Positions 17,532 through 26,169 of a DNA stretch of 63,839 nucleotides are shown here, piece by piece. The notes under the pieces are model-generated. The model was not told the origin of the DNA and searched no databases. It worked only from the letters and a program-made list of their open reading frames with translations. The position numbers and the translations under genes are program-made. The stretch spans positions 1-63,839 of the forward strand of contig NZ_JMGA01000052.1 of assembly GCF_000765145.1 (NCBI RefSeq), written 5' to 3'. How positions within the stretch are numbered: the stretch's first letter is position 1; the number at the start of each line of letters is the position of its first letter. Origin of the DNA: Desulfosporosinus sp. HMP52 (lineage in GTDB: Bacteria > Bacillota > Desulfitobacteriia > Desulfitobacteriales > Desulfitobacteriaceae).

Positions 17532-17852
17532 TCAAAAGATATTATCATCCAATAACCATGAAGCATCATCACAACAGAGTAAACAACCAAAACAAGCCAC
17601 AACGAGCAAGAAACACAACTGACGAGATCTATCCCGTATCTCCCAAAGCACAAAACCTAACATTACTGGCAGCGACAACTTGACGATCATAAATGCTATT
17701 GTATTTTCTTCAATTAGCCATCGCATCACAGGATTCACTTCTTCAATTGCGCCTTGTCCTAGTCCCCAAAGTGTTAGAGTGGCATCCAGTAGACTTAGGA
17801 TTAAGAATACTATAAAACTGATGATGATTGCTTTATCTCTTGATCTCAACAT
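17532..17852 (-). CDS. DUF5658-type small membrane protein
   Basis: About 106 aa from ATG 17852 (GGAGAGG upstream; an ATG at 17864 is the alternative). The segment LSLLDATLTLWGLGQGAIEE then VNPVMRWLI is the DUF5658 signature: a first membrane helix, a conserved Asp-Ala-x-x-T, then E-E-x-N-P. Three membrane segments are seen (about 8-28, 50-66, 76-94). Function of the family is unknown. It is the third gene of a minus-strand run with the MazG-like gene and a 72-aa gene, spaced by 20 nt or less. Confidence 0.7.
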   Translation of the reverse strand: MLRSRDKAIIISFIVFLILSLLDATLTLWGLGQGAIEEVNPVMRWLIEENTIAFMIVKLSLPVMLGFVLWEIRDRSRQLCFLLVVACFGCLLCCDDASWLLDDNIF

Positions 17853-17867
17853 ATTCCTCTCCATCTT

Positions 17868-18086
17868 TCATTCATCGTCACTACTTCGAACAAACCGACA
17901 AAGGTTAGCATCCCACTTCCATCCAGTTAGATCTTCGGAATTGCTGCTTAGCAGTGTCGTTAATACGTCATGCTCAGATTCGAGTAAAGCTGTCTCGAAC
18001 CACTCTTCATAGGTAATATTGAGCGATTTACAGACTGCATCAAGCCTTGCCTTCACTTTTTCGTCTGCAGGGAAAGTGATAAACAT
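17868..18086 (-). CDS. Hypothetical 72-aa protein between MazG-like and DUF5658 genes
   Basis: 72 aa, acidic, starting MFITFPADEKVKARLDAVCK and continuing with a helical EEWFETALLESE and a tryptophan pair GWKWDAN. The first 30 residues resemble short ribbon-helix-helix-like or CopG-like starts, but there is no decisive motif. Its stop lies 3 nt before the ATG at 17864 and 15 nt before the preferred start of the DUF5658 gene. Not recognised. Confidence 0.6.
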   Translation of the reverse strand: MFITFPADEKVKARLDAVCKSLNITYEEWFETALLESEHDVLTTLLSSNSEDLTGWKWDANLCRFVRSSDDE

Positions 18087-18106
18087 TCAATGCCACCTAC
18101 TTATAT

Positions 18107-18436
18107 CTAGAGTTCGTTGTATTTTTTATTAGATCCATATGCTTTTTCAACAGGATACTTTTCTCCGTTCTTTTTCATCTTTTCGATAATGGCTTGTTGA
18201 GGATTAATGTTTAATTCATTTGACAGCAACAAGGCATAAATTAATACATCTGCTAATTCATCTTGAATTCTATCGAAATTAGCGGTTACGCTCTCATCAC
18301 TAGTTTTCCATTGAAAGTTTTCTAATAACTCACTGGCCTCTATACTCAATGATATGGCTAGATCCTTTGGATTGTGGAACTGCCCCCAATTTCGAGAATC
18401 TCTAAACTCAACAACCTTCTGAATTAACTCATCCAT
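18107..18436 (-). CDS. MazG-like nucleotide pyrophosphohydrolase
   Basis: 109 aa. FHNPKDLAISLSIEASELLE with NFQW (about 20-43) and RIQDELADVLIYALLL (about 56-71) give the E-x-x-E and E-x-x-D metal-binding helices of the MazG/RS21-C6 superfamily. These all-alpha enzymes hydrolyse non-canonical or excess (d)NTPs to monophosphates, a house-cleaning role. First gene of a three-gene minus-strand operon. Length fits the small dimeric class. Confidence 0.88.
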   Translation of the reverse strand: MDELIQKVVEFRDSRNWGQFHNPKDLAISLSIEASELLENFQWKTSDESVTANFDRIQDELADVLIYALLLSNELNINPQQAIIEKMKKNGEKYPVEKAYGSNKKYNEL

Positions 18437-18638
18437 TACTTGTCACCCATGTACCCCGCCCCGTATCATATTTGCATAAAATTGTACCCCCACGGGTCTA
18501 AAATATGTTGATTTCTATCGTTCACGAAAACATATTATGCTGATACTTTATAACGTTTCCTCAAACTTTTTAACGAAAGCTAGCAATCGTTCCAGAGTAG
18601 GGTGCATCCCTAACGAAGAAGATGCAAGAAACACCAAA

Positions 18639-18659
18639 AGCACCGTCCTAAACGGTGCT
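18639..18659. terminator. Hairpin downstream of truncated recombinase
   Basis: AGCACCGT and ACGGTGCT, 5-nt loop; a second short stem GCCCAGCA/TGCTGGGC lies at 18683-18702. Confidence 0.45.
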
Positions 18660-18668
18660 CAACTTACC

Positions 18669-19208
18669 CTAAACAGCCGAAAAGCCCAGCAATGCTGGGC
18701 TTCGTATGTTCATTAATTGTATCAAAGATTGAGTACTTATTTGAGCCAAACTTGACATTATAGTAATAAGCAGTTCACCCTTACTATCCAGGGTATAGAT
18801 GTTTTCTTTTTCGAAAAAGACCTCAACTCCTTTTTCCTTGAGCTGTCGAACAGTGGTCAAGGTATCCACTGTATTGCGAGCAAAACGAGAAACTGACTTA
18901 GTAATAATCATATCGATTTTGCCGTTTAAGGCATCGGAAATCATCCGATTAAAGCCGCCCCGCCTCTTGGTGTTGGTGGCCGAAATACCCTCATCCGTGT
19001 ACACATCAATAAACTCCCAGTTCTCTTTTTCTTGAATATAGCGGGTGTAATAATCAACTTGGGCTTCATAGCTTGAGAGCTGTTCTTCGGTATCCGTCGA
19101 AACTCGGGCATAAGCTGCAACTCGTTTCTTGGCTGCCACCCCAACCTGTAGCGGAGAAAAAAGGGCGGTTGTTGCCGGAATAACTGTAACTGCTCTTGCT
19201 GCTCTCAT
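18669..19208 (-). pseudogene. Serine recombinase, truncated after the resolvase domain
   Basis: 179 codons. KKRVAAYARVSTDTEEQLSS with the catalytic Ser (about 27-46), the hinge ITKSVSRFARNTVDTL, and FFEKENIYTLDSKGELL are standard for the resolvase domain. After ITIMSSLAQ the sequence turns into unrelated residues and stops, so the DNA-binding recombinase domain and zinc ribbon are lost. It overlaps the stop of the full-length recombinase upstream by 4 nt (ATGA). A pair of recombinases in tandem is common in this transposon class. Confidence 0.8.
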
Positions 19209-20512
19209 TTACTTTCCCCCCGTCTTTGAATTTCTCGCTCTCGAGCTTTCTGTTTTAAATCCTCGCTCCACCGTTCACCACGTGGGCGATCTTGCCAAAC
19301 GCGTTTGATATGCTGTCCGTCATTATAAACAAAAACCAGAGTGTTAAACTCTGGAACAATGATTTCTCTTATAACCTTTTTGAAAACCGTCTCATCAAAC
19401 TCCGAAAGCCCTATAACCTCGGATGTTATTGCAAAGAGTGTTTCTTCTGGGATTTGCTTGGTGTGGCAGATAGCTTTATCTTCTTTAAGAAAAGTTGCAC
19501 AATTCCATAACACTTTCCCGTGATTAATCTTGCGTTTGTAGTTCTTGCCACAGTGCGGGCAACGGATCAACCCCGAAAATGAGTACCGCTGAGTCGTGGA
19601 AGTTTTTGTAGCTGCGTCTATCTTGTTGCGCTCATAGATAACTTGCGCCTGCCGAAAGATTTCTTCATTAATAATGGCTTCATGGGTATCCTCGGCGAAA
19701 TACTTGGGAAGCTGACCACGATTTAAGGTAAGAACTTTCGTCAGATGATTTGTTACATATTTCTTTTGCAGGAGTGCGTTTCCTGTGTACTTCTCGTTCC
19801 GAATCATATCAATGATCCGTCTGACCGACCATTGACCGCCAAACCTTGTGGGGATACCCTCGCTTTGAAGCCTGCGGGCAATGGATACCGTGCTTTCGCC
19901 GTTTATGTAGTCGCTGAAAACCAAACGTACAACCTCCGCTTCCTTCGGCTCGATTTCCATTCTGCCATCCACACTACGGTATCCGAACATAAATCGCCAA
20001 TTAACAATTTCCCCCTCCTCAAATTGCTTTCGTATCCGCCATTTGCAGTTTTCGCTGACCGAGCGACTTTCCTCCTGAGCAAAAGAAGCGAGGATGGTAA
20101 GCATCAGCTCGCCATCCCCGCTAAGAGAATGAATATTCTCCTTTTCAAAAAACACGTCCACATTGATCCCTTTCAATTCTCTGATCACTTCGAGCATTGT
20201 CACAGTGTTTCGAGCAAACCGCGATATGGATTTCGTAATAACCATATCAATAAGACCTGCCCGGCAATCTGCGAGAAGTTTTTGGAATTGTTCTCGGTCG
20301 TCTTTGGTTCCGGTCGATGCTTCATCGGCATAGACGCCAACATATTGCCAGTCCCGACGCTTCTGAATATAGTCGCTGTAGTAGCTAACCTGAGCTGAGA
20401 GCGAATGGATCATGGCATCTTTGCCGCTGGATACTCTGGCGTAGGCCGCCACACGTTTTTTCTTTGGCACAATTGGTTTTGTTGGCGGCACTTTCTTGAT
20501 GATTCGTTCCAT
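19205..20512 (-). CDS. Large serine recombinase (site-specific)
   Basis: About 435 aa from the ATG at 20512, which has GGAGGG 6 nt upstream. Domains: resolvase with KKRVAAYARVSSGKDAMIHS (catalytic Ser), recombinase domain with EGIPTRFGGQWSVRRIIDMI and RNEKYTGNALLQK, then a zinc ribbon (LIRCPHCGKNYKRK...WNC). It cuts and rejoins DNA at att sites through a Ser-DNA bond. It is the second gene of a minus-strand set: HTH protein, 51-aa protein, recombinase, truncated recombinase. The set looks like the recombination module of an element, but no cargo ends are obvious. Confidence 0.9.
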   Translation of the reverse strand: MERIIKKVPPTKPIVPKKKRVAAYARVSSGKDAMIHSLSAQVSYYSDYIQKRRDWQYVGVYADEASTGTKDDREQFQKLLADCRAGLIDMVITKSISRFARNTVTMLEVIRELKGINVDVFFEKENIHSLSGDGELMLTILASFAQEESRSVSENCKWRIRKQFEEGEIVNWRFMFGYRSVDGRMEIEPKEAEVVRLVFSDYINGESTVSIARRLQSEGIPTRFGGQWSVRRIIDMIRNEKYTGNALLQKKYVTNHLTKVLTLNRGQLPKYFAEDTHEAIINEEIFRQAQVIYERNKIDAATKTSTTQRYSFSGLIRCPHCGKNYKRKINHGKVLWNCATFLKEDKAICHTKQIPEETLFAITSEVIGLSEFDETVFKKVIREIIVPEFNTLVFVYNDGQHIKRVWQDRPRGERWSEDLKQKAREREIQRRGESK

Positions 20513-20576
20513 TAAAAACCCTCCTTTCAGTATCACATGTTAGCTCTACTACCTATGTATAGCAAGTTATACTGTG

Positions 20577-20732
20577 CTAGACAACCACTAATAATGGGCG
20601 GTATTTTTCAAGCATCATTCTATCGATTCTTTTATAGTCTTGTTCAGTAATTAATCCTTTTTGAAGCATAGTTTTAGCAATAGACAGCATTACACGATAA
20701 GATTTCTCACGGTCGAATTGTTCCGTCGTCAT
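20577..20732 (-). CDS. 51-aa recombinase-linked protein
   Basis: 51 aa, starting MTTEQFDREKSYRVMLSIAK and ending EKYRPLLVVV. Its ATG overlaps the stop of the HTH gene (ATGA) and it precedes the recombinase by 64 nt. The middle KGLITEQDYKRIDRMMLEKY resembles a SHOCT-like motif. Similar short ORFs accompany serine recombinases in many Firmicutes; from that I infer an accessory role in excision or its control. Confidence 0.7.
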   Translation of the reverse strand: MTTEQFDREKSYRVMLSIAKTMLQKGLITEQDYKRIDRMMLEKYRPLLVVV

Positions 20733-21169
20733 CTGACATTCCTCGCTTCCAGCACTACCTGTTTCTTGAACCGATCATTAATATAACAAGCATGCGAGCA
20801 GTATTTCCGGTTCTTATTTCCATAGCTGTCAAACGGCTTTCTGCATCCCGCACATTCTAGATGGTAGATTGATTTTTTACAGACCTGGTCCATATGACTT
20901 TTCCACCAAGTTGTTCGACATTCATCAGAGCAGAATTTTCGCAGTTTTATACCTGGTCGCTGCTGGATAGACTTGCCGCAATTTTTACAGAAATCAAGAG
21001 ACTCCTTCTCGACATCCTCTTTCCTAGTAGTAGGTATACTGCTGAGCTTATTTCTCTGGCAATAAGATTTTATGGTATTTTCTGAGATACCAAGGCAATC
21101 TGCAATTTTCGAGTAGCTTTTTCCCTCACTACGCATACGTTGTACGTGTTCCTTTTGAAACAAGGTCAT
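20729..21169 (-). CDS. HTH and zinc-finger protein of the recombinase module
   Basis: 146 aa from ATG 21169 (GGAG at good spacing; GTG at 21178 is possible). N-terminal helix-turn-helix SYSKIADCLGISENTIKSYC (about 17-36) is followed by two zinc knuckles: FCKNCGKSIQQ...KFCSDECRTTWW and LECAGCRKPFDSY...KYCSHACY. It probably binds DNA and controls or assists the downstream recombinases, with which it is translationally linked. Confidence 0.75.
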   Translation of the reverse strand: MTLFQKEHVQRMRSEGKSYSKIADCLGISENTIKSYCQRNKLSSIPTTRKEDVEKESLDFCKNCGKSIQQRPGIKLRKFCSDECRTTWWKSHMDQVCKKSIYHLECAGCRKPFDSYGNKNRKYCSHACYINDRFKKQVVLEARNVR

Positions 21170-21186
21170 AATGCTCACTCCTTTGC

Positions 21187-21226
21187 AAAAAAGTGAGACC
21201 CGCAGATGTTACTCTGCAGGTCCCAC
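21187..21226 (-). terminator. Rho-independent terminator of the chemoreceptor gene
   Basis: GTGAGACCCGCAG and CTGCAGGTCCCAC pair with one or two mismatches; on the minus strand TTTTTT follows at once. Confidence 0.75.
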
Positions 21227-21262
21227 AGTCAGATCAGTTCGGTTTTTTTGGTATTCCAATAT

Positions 21263-22981
21263 TTATACCTTAAATTTACCAACAGTATTTTTCAACTCTT
21301 CCGCTATCTGTGCCATACTTTGACTTGATGCTGCAATTTCCTCTATTGCAGCTGATTGTTCCTGGGTAGATGCCGATACAGTTTCCATTTGAACTGAAGT
21401 CTCTTTGCTGACTTGAGATATTCCCTCCATAGAAACTACAATATTGCGGCTAGACTCTGCCATCTGTTGAATTCCTATAGAAACCTCTTGAATCTGGACT
21501 GTTACCTTACTAACAAGATTGGTGATATCTTCAAATGCATCATTGGCGGTGTTGACCACCTCGATACCGTTCCGCACATTAGCTACGCCGTTATTCATTG
21601 AGGATACAGCGTTATTAATATTTGTATGATTCAGTGCTATAAGATCCGTTATTTGCTTGGCCGCTACTTGAGATTGTTCAGAAAGCTTTCGCACTTCTTC
21701 AGCAACAACCGCAAAACCACGTCCTTGCTCTCCGGCCCTAGCTGCTTCTATAGCCGCATTAAGGGCAAGCAGGTTGGTCTGAGCGGCTATGCCTGATATA
21801 ATATTTACTATGTCTGTAATTTGGTTAGAACTTTCCGCAAGTTTGGTAATTGCCTCTTGAGTCTGACCGGTTGCTTGTCTAATATTATTCATTTGGACAA
21901 TTGTATTTCCTACAGCTTTCAGTCCTTTTTCCGTGGCACTTGCTGTCGCGTCTGCCAAAGCTGCCACACTGTCAGCGTTGCTTGCAGATTCTTGAATAGC
22001 AGCGGAGATTTGCTCTACCGCAGCAGATGCCTCGTCAACGGAACTAACCTGTTCTTCCGCCCCTTGGGACACGCTACTTACAACCCCAGCAACCTGATTT
22101 GTAGCCAAAGCGGTTTGTTCAGAGCTTATTGTCAACTGTTGGGATGATATAGCTACTAGCTTTGACCCTTCCATTACTTGGATCATGATGTTTCTAAGAT
22201 TCGATAAGAACTTGTTAGTGGCTCGGGCCAGATCACCTATTTCGTTCTTCGTATCAATTGGTATAACTTGAGTCAAATCGCCGCCGTTCTCTGCCAAACT
22301 TTTAACTTCATTAGTAATCTTTTTTAGTGGTCTAGTGATTGATAAAGCGGTTAGAATACTGATCAATATGCCCAGGAAAATCCCACCAAAAATAGCTACC
22401 AGCATCATGATATATGTATTTCTAGAGATACTTTCGTTGCTTATAGCTAGATTATCAGCATCAATAACTTTTTTTGCTTCCATTTTATCGATTAATTCCA
22501 TTTCTTTATTGGCAGAGGTCCGCATGTCTCCATTGAGGTATGCAAAGGCTTCAATATCCTTATTTGCTTTAGCTAACCCTATTAAAGCAGTCAAGTGGTC
22601 CCCATATTCAACACGAGCCTCTTTAAATTCATTAAACATCTGCCTCATTTCATCAGAAACAATTTCCTTTTCATATTGATCCGCCAAAGCTCCTATTTCT
22701 TTACGATATTGATTGATCAAGTCCTCATTCTTCTTAATCTCTTCAGGTGTTGTAGCAAGTATGATATCCCTCGTGTTGACACGGACCCTTTGAAATTTGG
22801 TCGATATCTCACCCATTTCATTAAGAGGCACCAGCATTTTTCCGTACATCTTATCACTTTGCTGGGATACTTTTTCAATACTCGTAATGCCAAAAAAGCC
22901 GACAGCAGCTAAGATGATTAGAACAATAAGAAAACCTCCTATGAGATTTGTAAGGATTTTTAAGTTATTGAACCAGCGCAT
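21263..22981 (-). CDS. Methyl-accepting chemotaxis protein
   Basis: 572 aa. First membrane helix about 10-32, a four-helix-bundle (4HB_MCP-like) sensor about 33-188, second membrane helix about 190-212, HAMP about 213-265, then the cytoplasmic signalling domain with the conserved tip around [20 protein letters not shown] and [13 protein letters not shown] that docks CheA and CheW. The four-helix-bundle module senses small ligands outside the cell; the ligand is not predictable. The gene is complete and has its own terminator. No che genes are adjacent. Confidence 0.93.
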   Translation of the reverse strand: MRWFNNLKILTNLIGGFLIVLIILAAVGFFGITSIEKVSQQSDKMYGKMLVPLNEMGEISTKFQRVRVNTRDIILATTPEEIKKNEDLINQYRKEIGALADQYEKEIVSDEMRQMFNEFKEARVEYGDHLTALIGLAKANKDIEAFAYLNGDMRTSANKEMELIDKMEAKKVIDADNLAISNESISRNTYIMMLVAIFGGIFLGILISILTALSITRPLKKITNEVKSLAENGGDLTQVIPIDTKNEIGDLARATNKFLSNLRNIMIQVMEGSKLVAISSQQLTISSEQTALATNQVAGVVSSVSQGAEEQVSSVDEASAAVEQISAAIQESASNADSVAALADATASATEKGLKAVGNTIVQMNNIRQATGQTQEAITKLAESSNQITDIVNIISGIAAQTNLLALNAAIEAARAGEQGRGFAVVAEEVRKLSEQSQVAAKQITDLIALNHTNINNAVSSMNNGVANVRNGIEVVNTANDAFEDITNLVSKVTVQIQEVSIGIQQMAESSRNIVVSMEGISQVSKETSVQMETVSASTQEQSAAIEEIAASSQSMAQIAEELKNTVGKFKV

Positions 22982-23704
22982 TGTTATTCCTCCCCATGCT
23001 TTCAGGTATTGGGTTCTATTCTACTTATATTCCATAACCGAAGTGCTAAAAGAAGTATGAGCCTCTCGTTAATTTTACCAATGGACTATCATAAAGCTAG
23101 CTTGGCAAATCATATATATAGGTGGTTCAATTCTTTCATTGAATCCCATCCATTATTACATCCTTTCGTATTTATCTTTGATCATTTTACAAAAGAAAAT
23201 ATCCAATGCCTCTTTGACTTATTATTTTCTTTATATTAAATCGACGTTATAATTAGTTCGACATTATTCTCTTAATTCCTCCATGATAGCTTTATTTTAC
23301 CGTAGCAGTTGAAGTGATCGGAAAGTTATTTGGATCACTAAACTCCCATTTTTCATAGTAACCCCTCTACAAATACGAAACCGAACCTTCATAAAAACCG
23401 CCTGAGTCCGATAAAGGGCACTATGTCAAGTAAATAACATACCCAAACCTTAAAAAACGCCATAATCAGGCTTCACGGCCGATCTGGGCGTTTTCATTGT
23501 TGCAGCATTTTATGTTTTCAAAAATAACCATGATCTCTCGATTACTCGTTATTGCTTCGATTATCTATGCTACTAAGTCTCTAAAATATAAATTTTATCG
23601 ATTGGTGTCCGTCCTAGGTGGACATCCAAATTACATGCGATACAAAAACCATTTACATTCTGCGACTCTGTATTTCAACTCAAAGTTCTTCATGTAACCA
23701 TTGA
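22982..23704. other. Intergenic stretch, one hairpin, no gene seen
   Basis: About 720 bp. The short ORFs lack ribosome sites and homology. A hairpin AACGCC...GGCGTT at about 23454-23492, followed by TTTTCATT, could be a terminator. Confidence 0.4.
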
Positions 23705-23845
23705 TCACTCCCTGGCAATTAAAGATGAGCTCACGACAGCCGCGATTGTTTCCTCACCGTCGATGATTCTATATTTCTCAGGACGTATAACTCCTTCTTT
23801 GGAGTGAGTTGTAACGACCTCGATCGGTTTCATAACAACTTTCAT
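23705..23845 (-). pseudogene. Truncated small protein, unknown family
   Basis: 46 codons from ATG 23845, reading MKVVMKPIEVVTTHSKEGVI then RPEKYRIIDGEE. The start looks like a roughly 100-aa Firmicute protein in which KPIEV and a PxR(F/Y)RI follow, but the rest is missing. It begins 1 nt after the preceding zinc-ribbon gene. Confidence 0.45.
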
Positions 23846-23846
23846 A

Positions 23847-24008
23847 TTAACCACACCTTGCCCAATCTCTGGTGATGCATTCGGCGCATCCTCCAACATG
23901 AATAAGTTTATTTCCACACACTGGACATTGGTTCTGGGCAATTAACCAGGCTTCACAAGGCTCCATACAATGCAACTTTCGATTACAATCTGCACATACA
24001 TCATTCAT
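23847..24008 (-). CDS. Small zinc-ribbon protein
   Basis: 53 aa from ATG 24008 (GTGAGGCGAG upstream). Cys pairs CADC, CPVC and CAEC plus CMEPC suggest two zinc sites; no membrane segment. The gene seems complete and is followed directly by a truncated gene, so the pair is the 5' end of a lost operon. Function unknown. Confidence 0.5.
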   Translation of the reverse strand: MNDVCADCNRKLHCMEPCEAWLIAQNQCPVCGNKLIHVGGCAECITRDWARCG

Positions 24009-24279
24009 ATAACTCGCCTCACAGTACATGAATTTGGTATTATACCGAACTAGTGTTCTTATTATATGTGCATTTTACGAGAATATCAATGTAATAGTTT
24101 GCCATGATTAAGAACGTCATAAAGTATTCAGAATACTTGCGCAAATTGTCTGAATTTTTAGAGGACTTTATATAGTATAAAACGAAGTATTCTTTGTAGT
24201 AAGCTACTGAGTTCCACTTAAATGTTGCTTCTCTAAGTATAGGTCTTTCTCATTCTATAAAGAAAAGAGATGGTTATCT

Positions 24280-24738
24280 TTGAGTAACGATTACCTTTTG
24301 GTCGTAGATGATCATTTTGGTGTACGTCAACTTATGCGCGAATTTTTATCTCGGGAGGATTTTTGCGTTAAAGAAGCAGCCGATGGCCATACTGCTTTAC
24401 AAATAGCTAGTGAGGAGAAACCCAAACTAACATTCTTAGATTTGAAAATGCCTGGTCTAAGTGGAATGGAAACCCTGAACAAATTGCAACAAATAAGTCC
24501 AAAGACGCAAGTGGTTGTAATGAGTGGTTATACCCAAGATAATGCTTTAACGTCGGCTGTTCAGAATGGTCTTGTCAAGCACGTTTTAACGAAACCTTTT
24601 GACCTAGATAATTTGAGTCTTATATTACCTAGCTTACTAAGTAATCCTTGTGAACCTCAAATTAAAGTTAATAAAGCTGATGAAGATTTAACATCTATTT
24701 CTTTAGCTCTTCAAAATCCAGCCCATTGCTCAGTTTAG
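24280..24738 (+). CDS. Spo0F-like single-domain response regulator
   Basis: 152 aa from a TTG start behind GAGATGG. Receiver domain is complete: acidic pocket VVDDH (about 8-12), phospho-acceptor Asp in LTFLDLKMPGLSG (about 51-63), Thr/Ser in VVMSGYT and Lys in LTKPFD (about 108-113). No output domain, as in Spo0F. The last 15 residues (from EDLTSISLALQ) are encoded opposite the end of a decayed phage gene, so the native C-terminus was probably replaced by recombination; this lies outside the receiver fold. Confidence 0.85.
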   Translation: MSNDYLLVVDDHFGVRQLMREFLSREDFCVKEAADGHTALQIASEEKPKLTFLDLKMPGLSGMETLNKLQQISPKTQVVVMSGYTQDNALTSAVQNGLVKHVLTKPFDLDNLSLILPSLLSNPCEPQIKVNKADEDLTSISLALQNPAHCSV

Positions 24739-25020
24739 TCAATTTATCCTTGATATCAACCATAAACTTTGCCACTACCGTCGCAGCAGATGTATAAAAA
24801 CGGCTGCATAGCGGGGATGCTTTTAGCAAATATAGCTAGCAATATCAACGACCCTAAATAAGGTAAACCACCACTCGTCAAAAACTGGGGCAGTTTCCGA
24901 ACGTCGAAATTGCCCTGCTTGACTGAAAGCAGGATACCCAGAAATAAATCAAGTAAGACTAAACCTAAAGCAGTTCATAACTGTCGTTAAGACTTTAGGA
25001 TCTATGAAAACGTTAACCAT
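24695..25020 (-). pseudogene. Phage holin-like membrane protein remnant
   Basis: ATG at 25020 has AAGGAGG upstream and reads MVNVFIDPKVLTTVMN. After frameshifts, VLLDLFLGILLSVKQGNFDV, RKLPQFLTSGGLPYLGSLIL and finally TSAATVVAKFMVDIKDKLTK follow, ending at 24695. The pattern matches small holin-like or phage-associated membrane proteins. At least two frameshifts. It lies 95 bp from the damaged tRNA, consistent with a decayed prophage at that tRNA. Confidence 0.6.
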
Positions 25021-25114
25021 AACAATCCTCCTTAAGATGAAAAGCAGGCCTTGCGACCTGTAACATTTTGCATTTATAGTAGGAAGGAATTTTTTAACTC
25101 TTGATAAAATACAC

Positions 25115-25213
25115 GCTGGTGCAGCTCGATTGGAAGAGTAGTTGATTCGTTATCAGCTTGAGGGTTCGATTCCCATCACCAGCTTGAGGGTTCGATTCCC
25201 ATCACCAGCTCCA
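25115..25213 (+). tRNA. tRNA-Thr(CGU)-like gene, probably defective, 3' part duplicated
   Basis: Acceptor strand GCTGGTG pairs with CACCAGC, followed by TCCA. The D-arm GCTC...GAGT and anticodon stem GTTGA/TCAGC with loop TTCGTTA (anticodon CGT) are good. The variable loop and T-stem are about 3 nt short and the T-stem has a mismatch. A 26-bp unit from the anticodon stem to the acceptor end (25154-25179) is repeated in tandem (25180-25205). The normal tRNA can form with only one unit. I read it as a tRNA pseudogene or a damaged gene left by an integrative element. Confidence 0.55.
25154..25205 (+). repeat. Tandem 26-bp duplication of the tRNA 3' half
   Basis: Two exact copies of a unit starting CAGCTTGAGGGTTCG and ending CCCATCAC, then CAGCTCCA. 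Confidence 0.9.
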
Positions 25214-25512
25214 TTTAACGCAACCAAAACTGGTTGTTTTTCATTATGTGGTTCTTTGAATGTTATTGGTTATTCACTCCACCAAAACGAAAAAGCAGTT
25301 TAATCGAACTGCTTCAATTATTGCCCTATATAATTAGGAAGAGTTTAATCCCAGATACTTTGCTACTGCATCCGTAGTTTTTCTCTACAACATTACTATC
25401 AGGAGGTAAGCCACTAGCTCTATGTTAGTATATGGATAATAGGAACCAGAAAATTTATTCGGAGTGCCCTACGCTTAATCAGAAAAATACGACTTGTTTT
25501 ACGGAGATCATG

Positions 25513-26028
25513 TCATTGGGTGTAATTCTCAAAAGAATAAATGTACCGTATATCAGTAAATTGTTTTCCCATAATTTCGCAAATGCATTCATCCTTATTA
25601 CATTGCAACTTATTCTTTTCGTAGAAATGTCTTGCTCTTAGATTTTCTTTAAGTACCCATAAGTAAATGTTTTGATAGTCAGATTGTTTTAAATCTAATA
25701 AAGCGGTTTCTAACAGCTTATTACCACATCCTTTACCGAAATATTCAGGCAAAAGATAAATAGAAACAATTTCGCCCCAATCTGGCAGAGATTTATCTCT
25801 GGATTTTCCATAAGCAACACAGCCAATAGTTCTGTCGTTTTCAAAAATAATCTGAGCTGTTAATACATCATCTTTTATCCAATTTTCTAAAGCTGATACC
25901 CAAAAATCTTCTTTAAGATCATCCAAGTAAGCTTGTGGAATAATTCCCTTATAGGCCGACTTCCAGCTTAACGCGTGAATACGACTGATATGTTTGACAT
26001 CGTGAAGCGTTGCTTTTCTGATTTCCAT
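25513..26028 (-). CDS. GNAT-family N-acetyltransferase
   Basis: About 171 aa from ATG 26028, behind GAAAGGAATG. The N-terminal MEIRKATLHDVKHISRIHAL, GWE-like EIVSIYLLPEYFGKGCGNKL (acetyl-CoA loop, about 83-102) and the NLRARHFYEKNKLQ stretch (about 128-141) are standard for GNAT enzymes. It transfers an acetyl group from acetyl-CoA to an unknown amine. The leader (26038-26067) is shared with copA. Confidence 0.88.
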   Translation of the reverse strand: MEIRKATLHDVKHISRIHALSWKSAYKGIIPQAYLDDLKEDFWVSALENWIKDDVLTAQIIFENDRTIGCVAYGKSRDKSLPDWGEIVSIYLLPEYFGKGCGNKLLETALLDLKQSDYQNIYLWVLKENLRARHFYEKNKLQCNKDECICEIMGKQFTDIRYIYSFENYTQ

Positions 26029-26037
26029 ATTTATAAC

Positions 26038-26067
26038 CATTCCTTTCGCTGCGCTCAAGGCACAAAA
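26038..26067 (-). repeat. Shared leader element, copy 1
   Basis: On the minus strand, GTGCCTTGAGCGCAGCGAAA then GGAATG, directly ahead of the GNAT start and providing its ribosome site. Near-identical to 55251-55280 ahead of copA. Confidence 0.75.
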
Positions 26068-26133
26068 ACTCAGGGAATTTCACCCTGAGCTTCTCACAGA
26101 ACCCAACGTGAAAGTCTCCTTTCATTCGGCGAT
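26067..26133 (-). mobile_element. Group II intron 3'-end remnant (domain V-VI-like)
   Basis: On the minus strand GCCGAATGAAAG-GAGA-CTTTCACGTTGGGTTC fits the shape of domain V: a stem capped by a GAGA tetraloop and the conserved CACGT bulge side. It is followed by CTCAGGG-TGAAATT-CCCTGAG, a domain VI-like stem. The expected intron end after it is missing. No intron reverse transcriptase is nearby. Confidence 0.4.
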
Positions 26134-26169
26134 AAAGGTTTGACCAGAGCAAGGAAATTGTTTCTTAAC

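Noticed and set aside
19745-20398. Plus-strand 217-codon ORF opposite the serine recombinase
   Set aside because: Shadow of a gene with clear family motifs on the other strand; no ribosome site.
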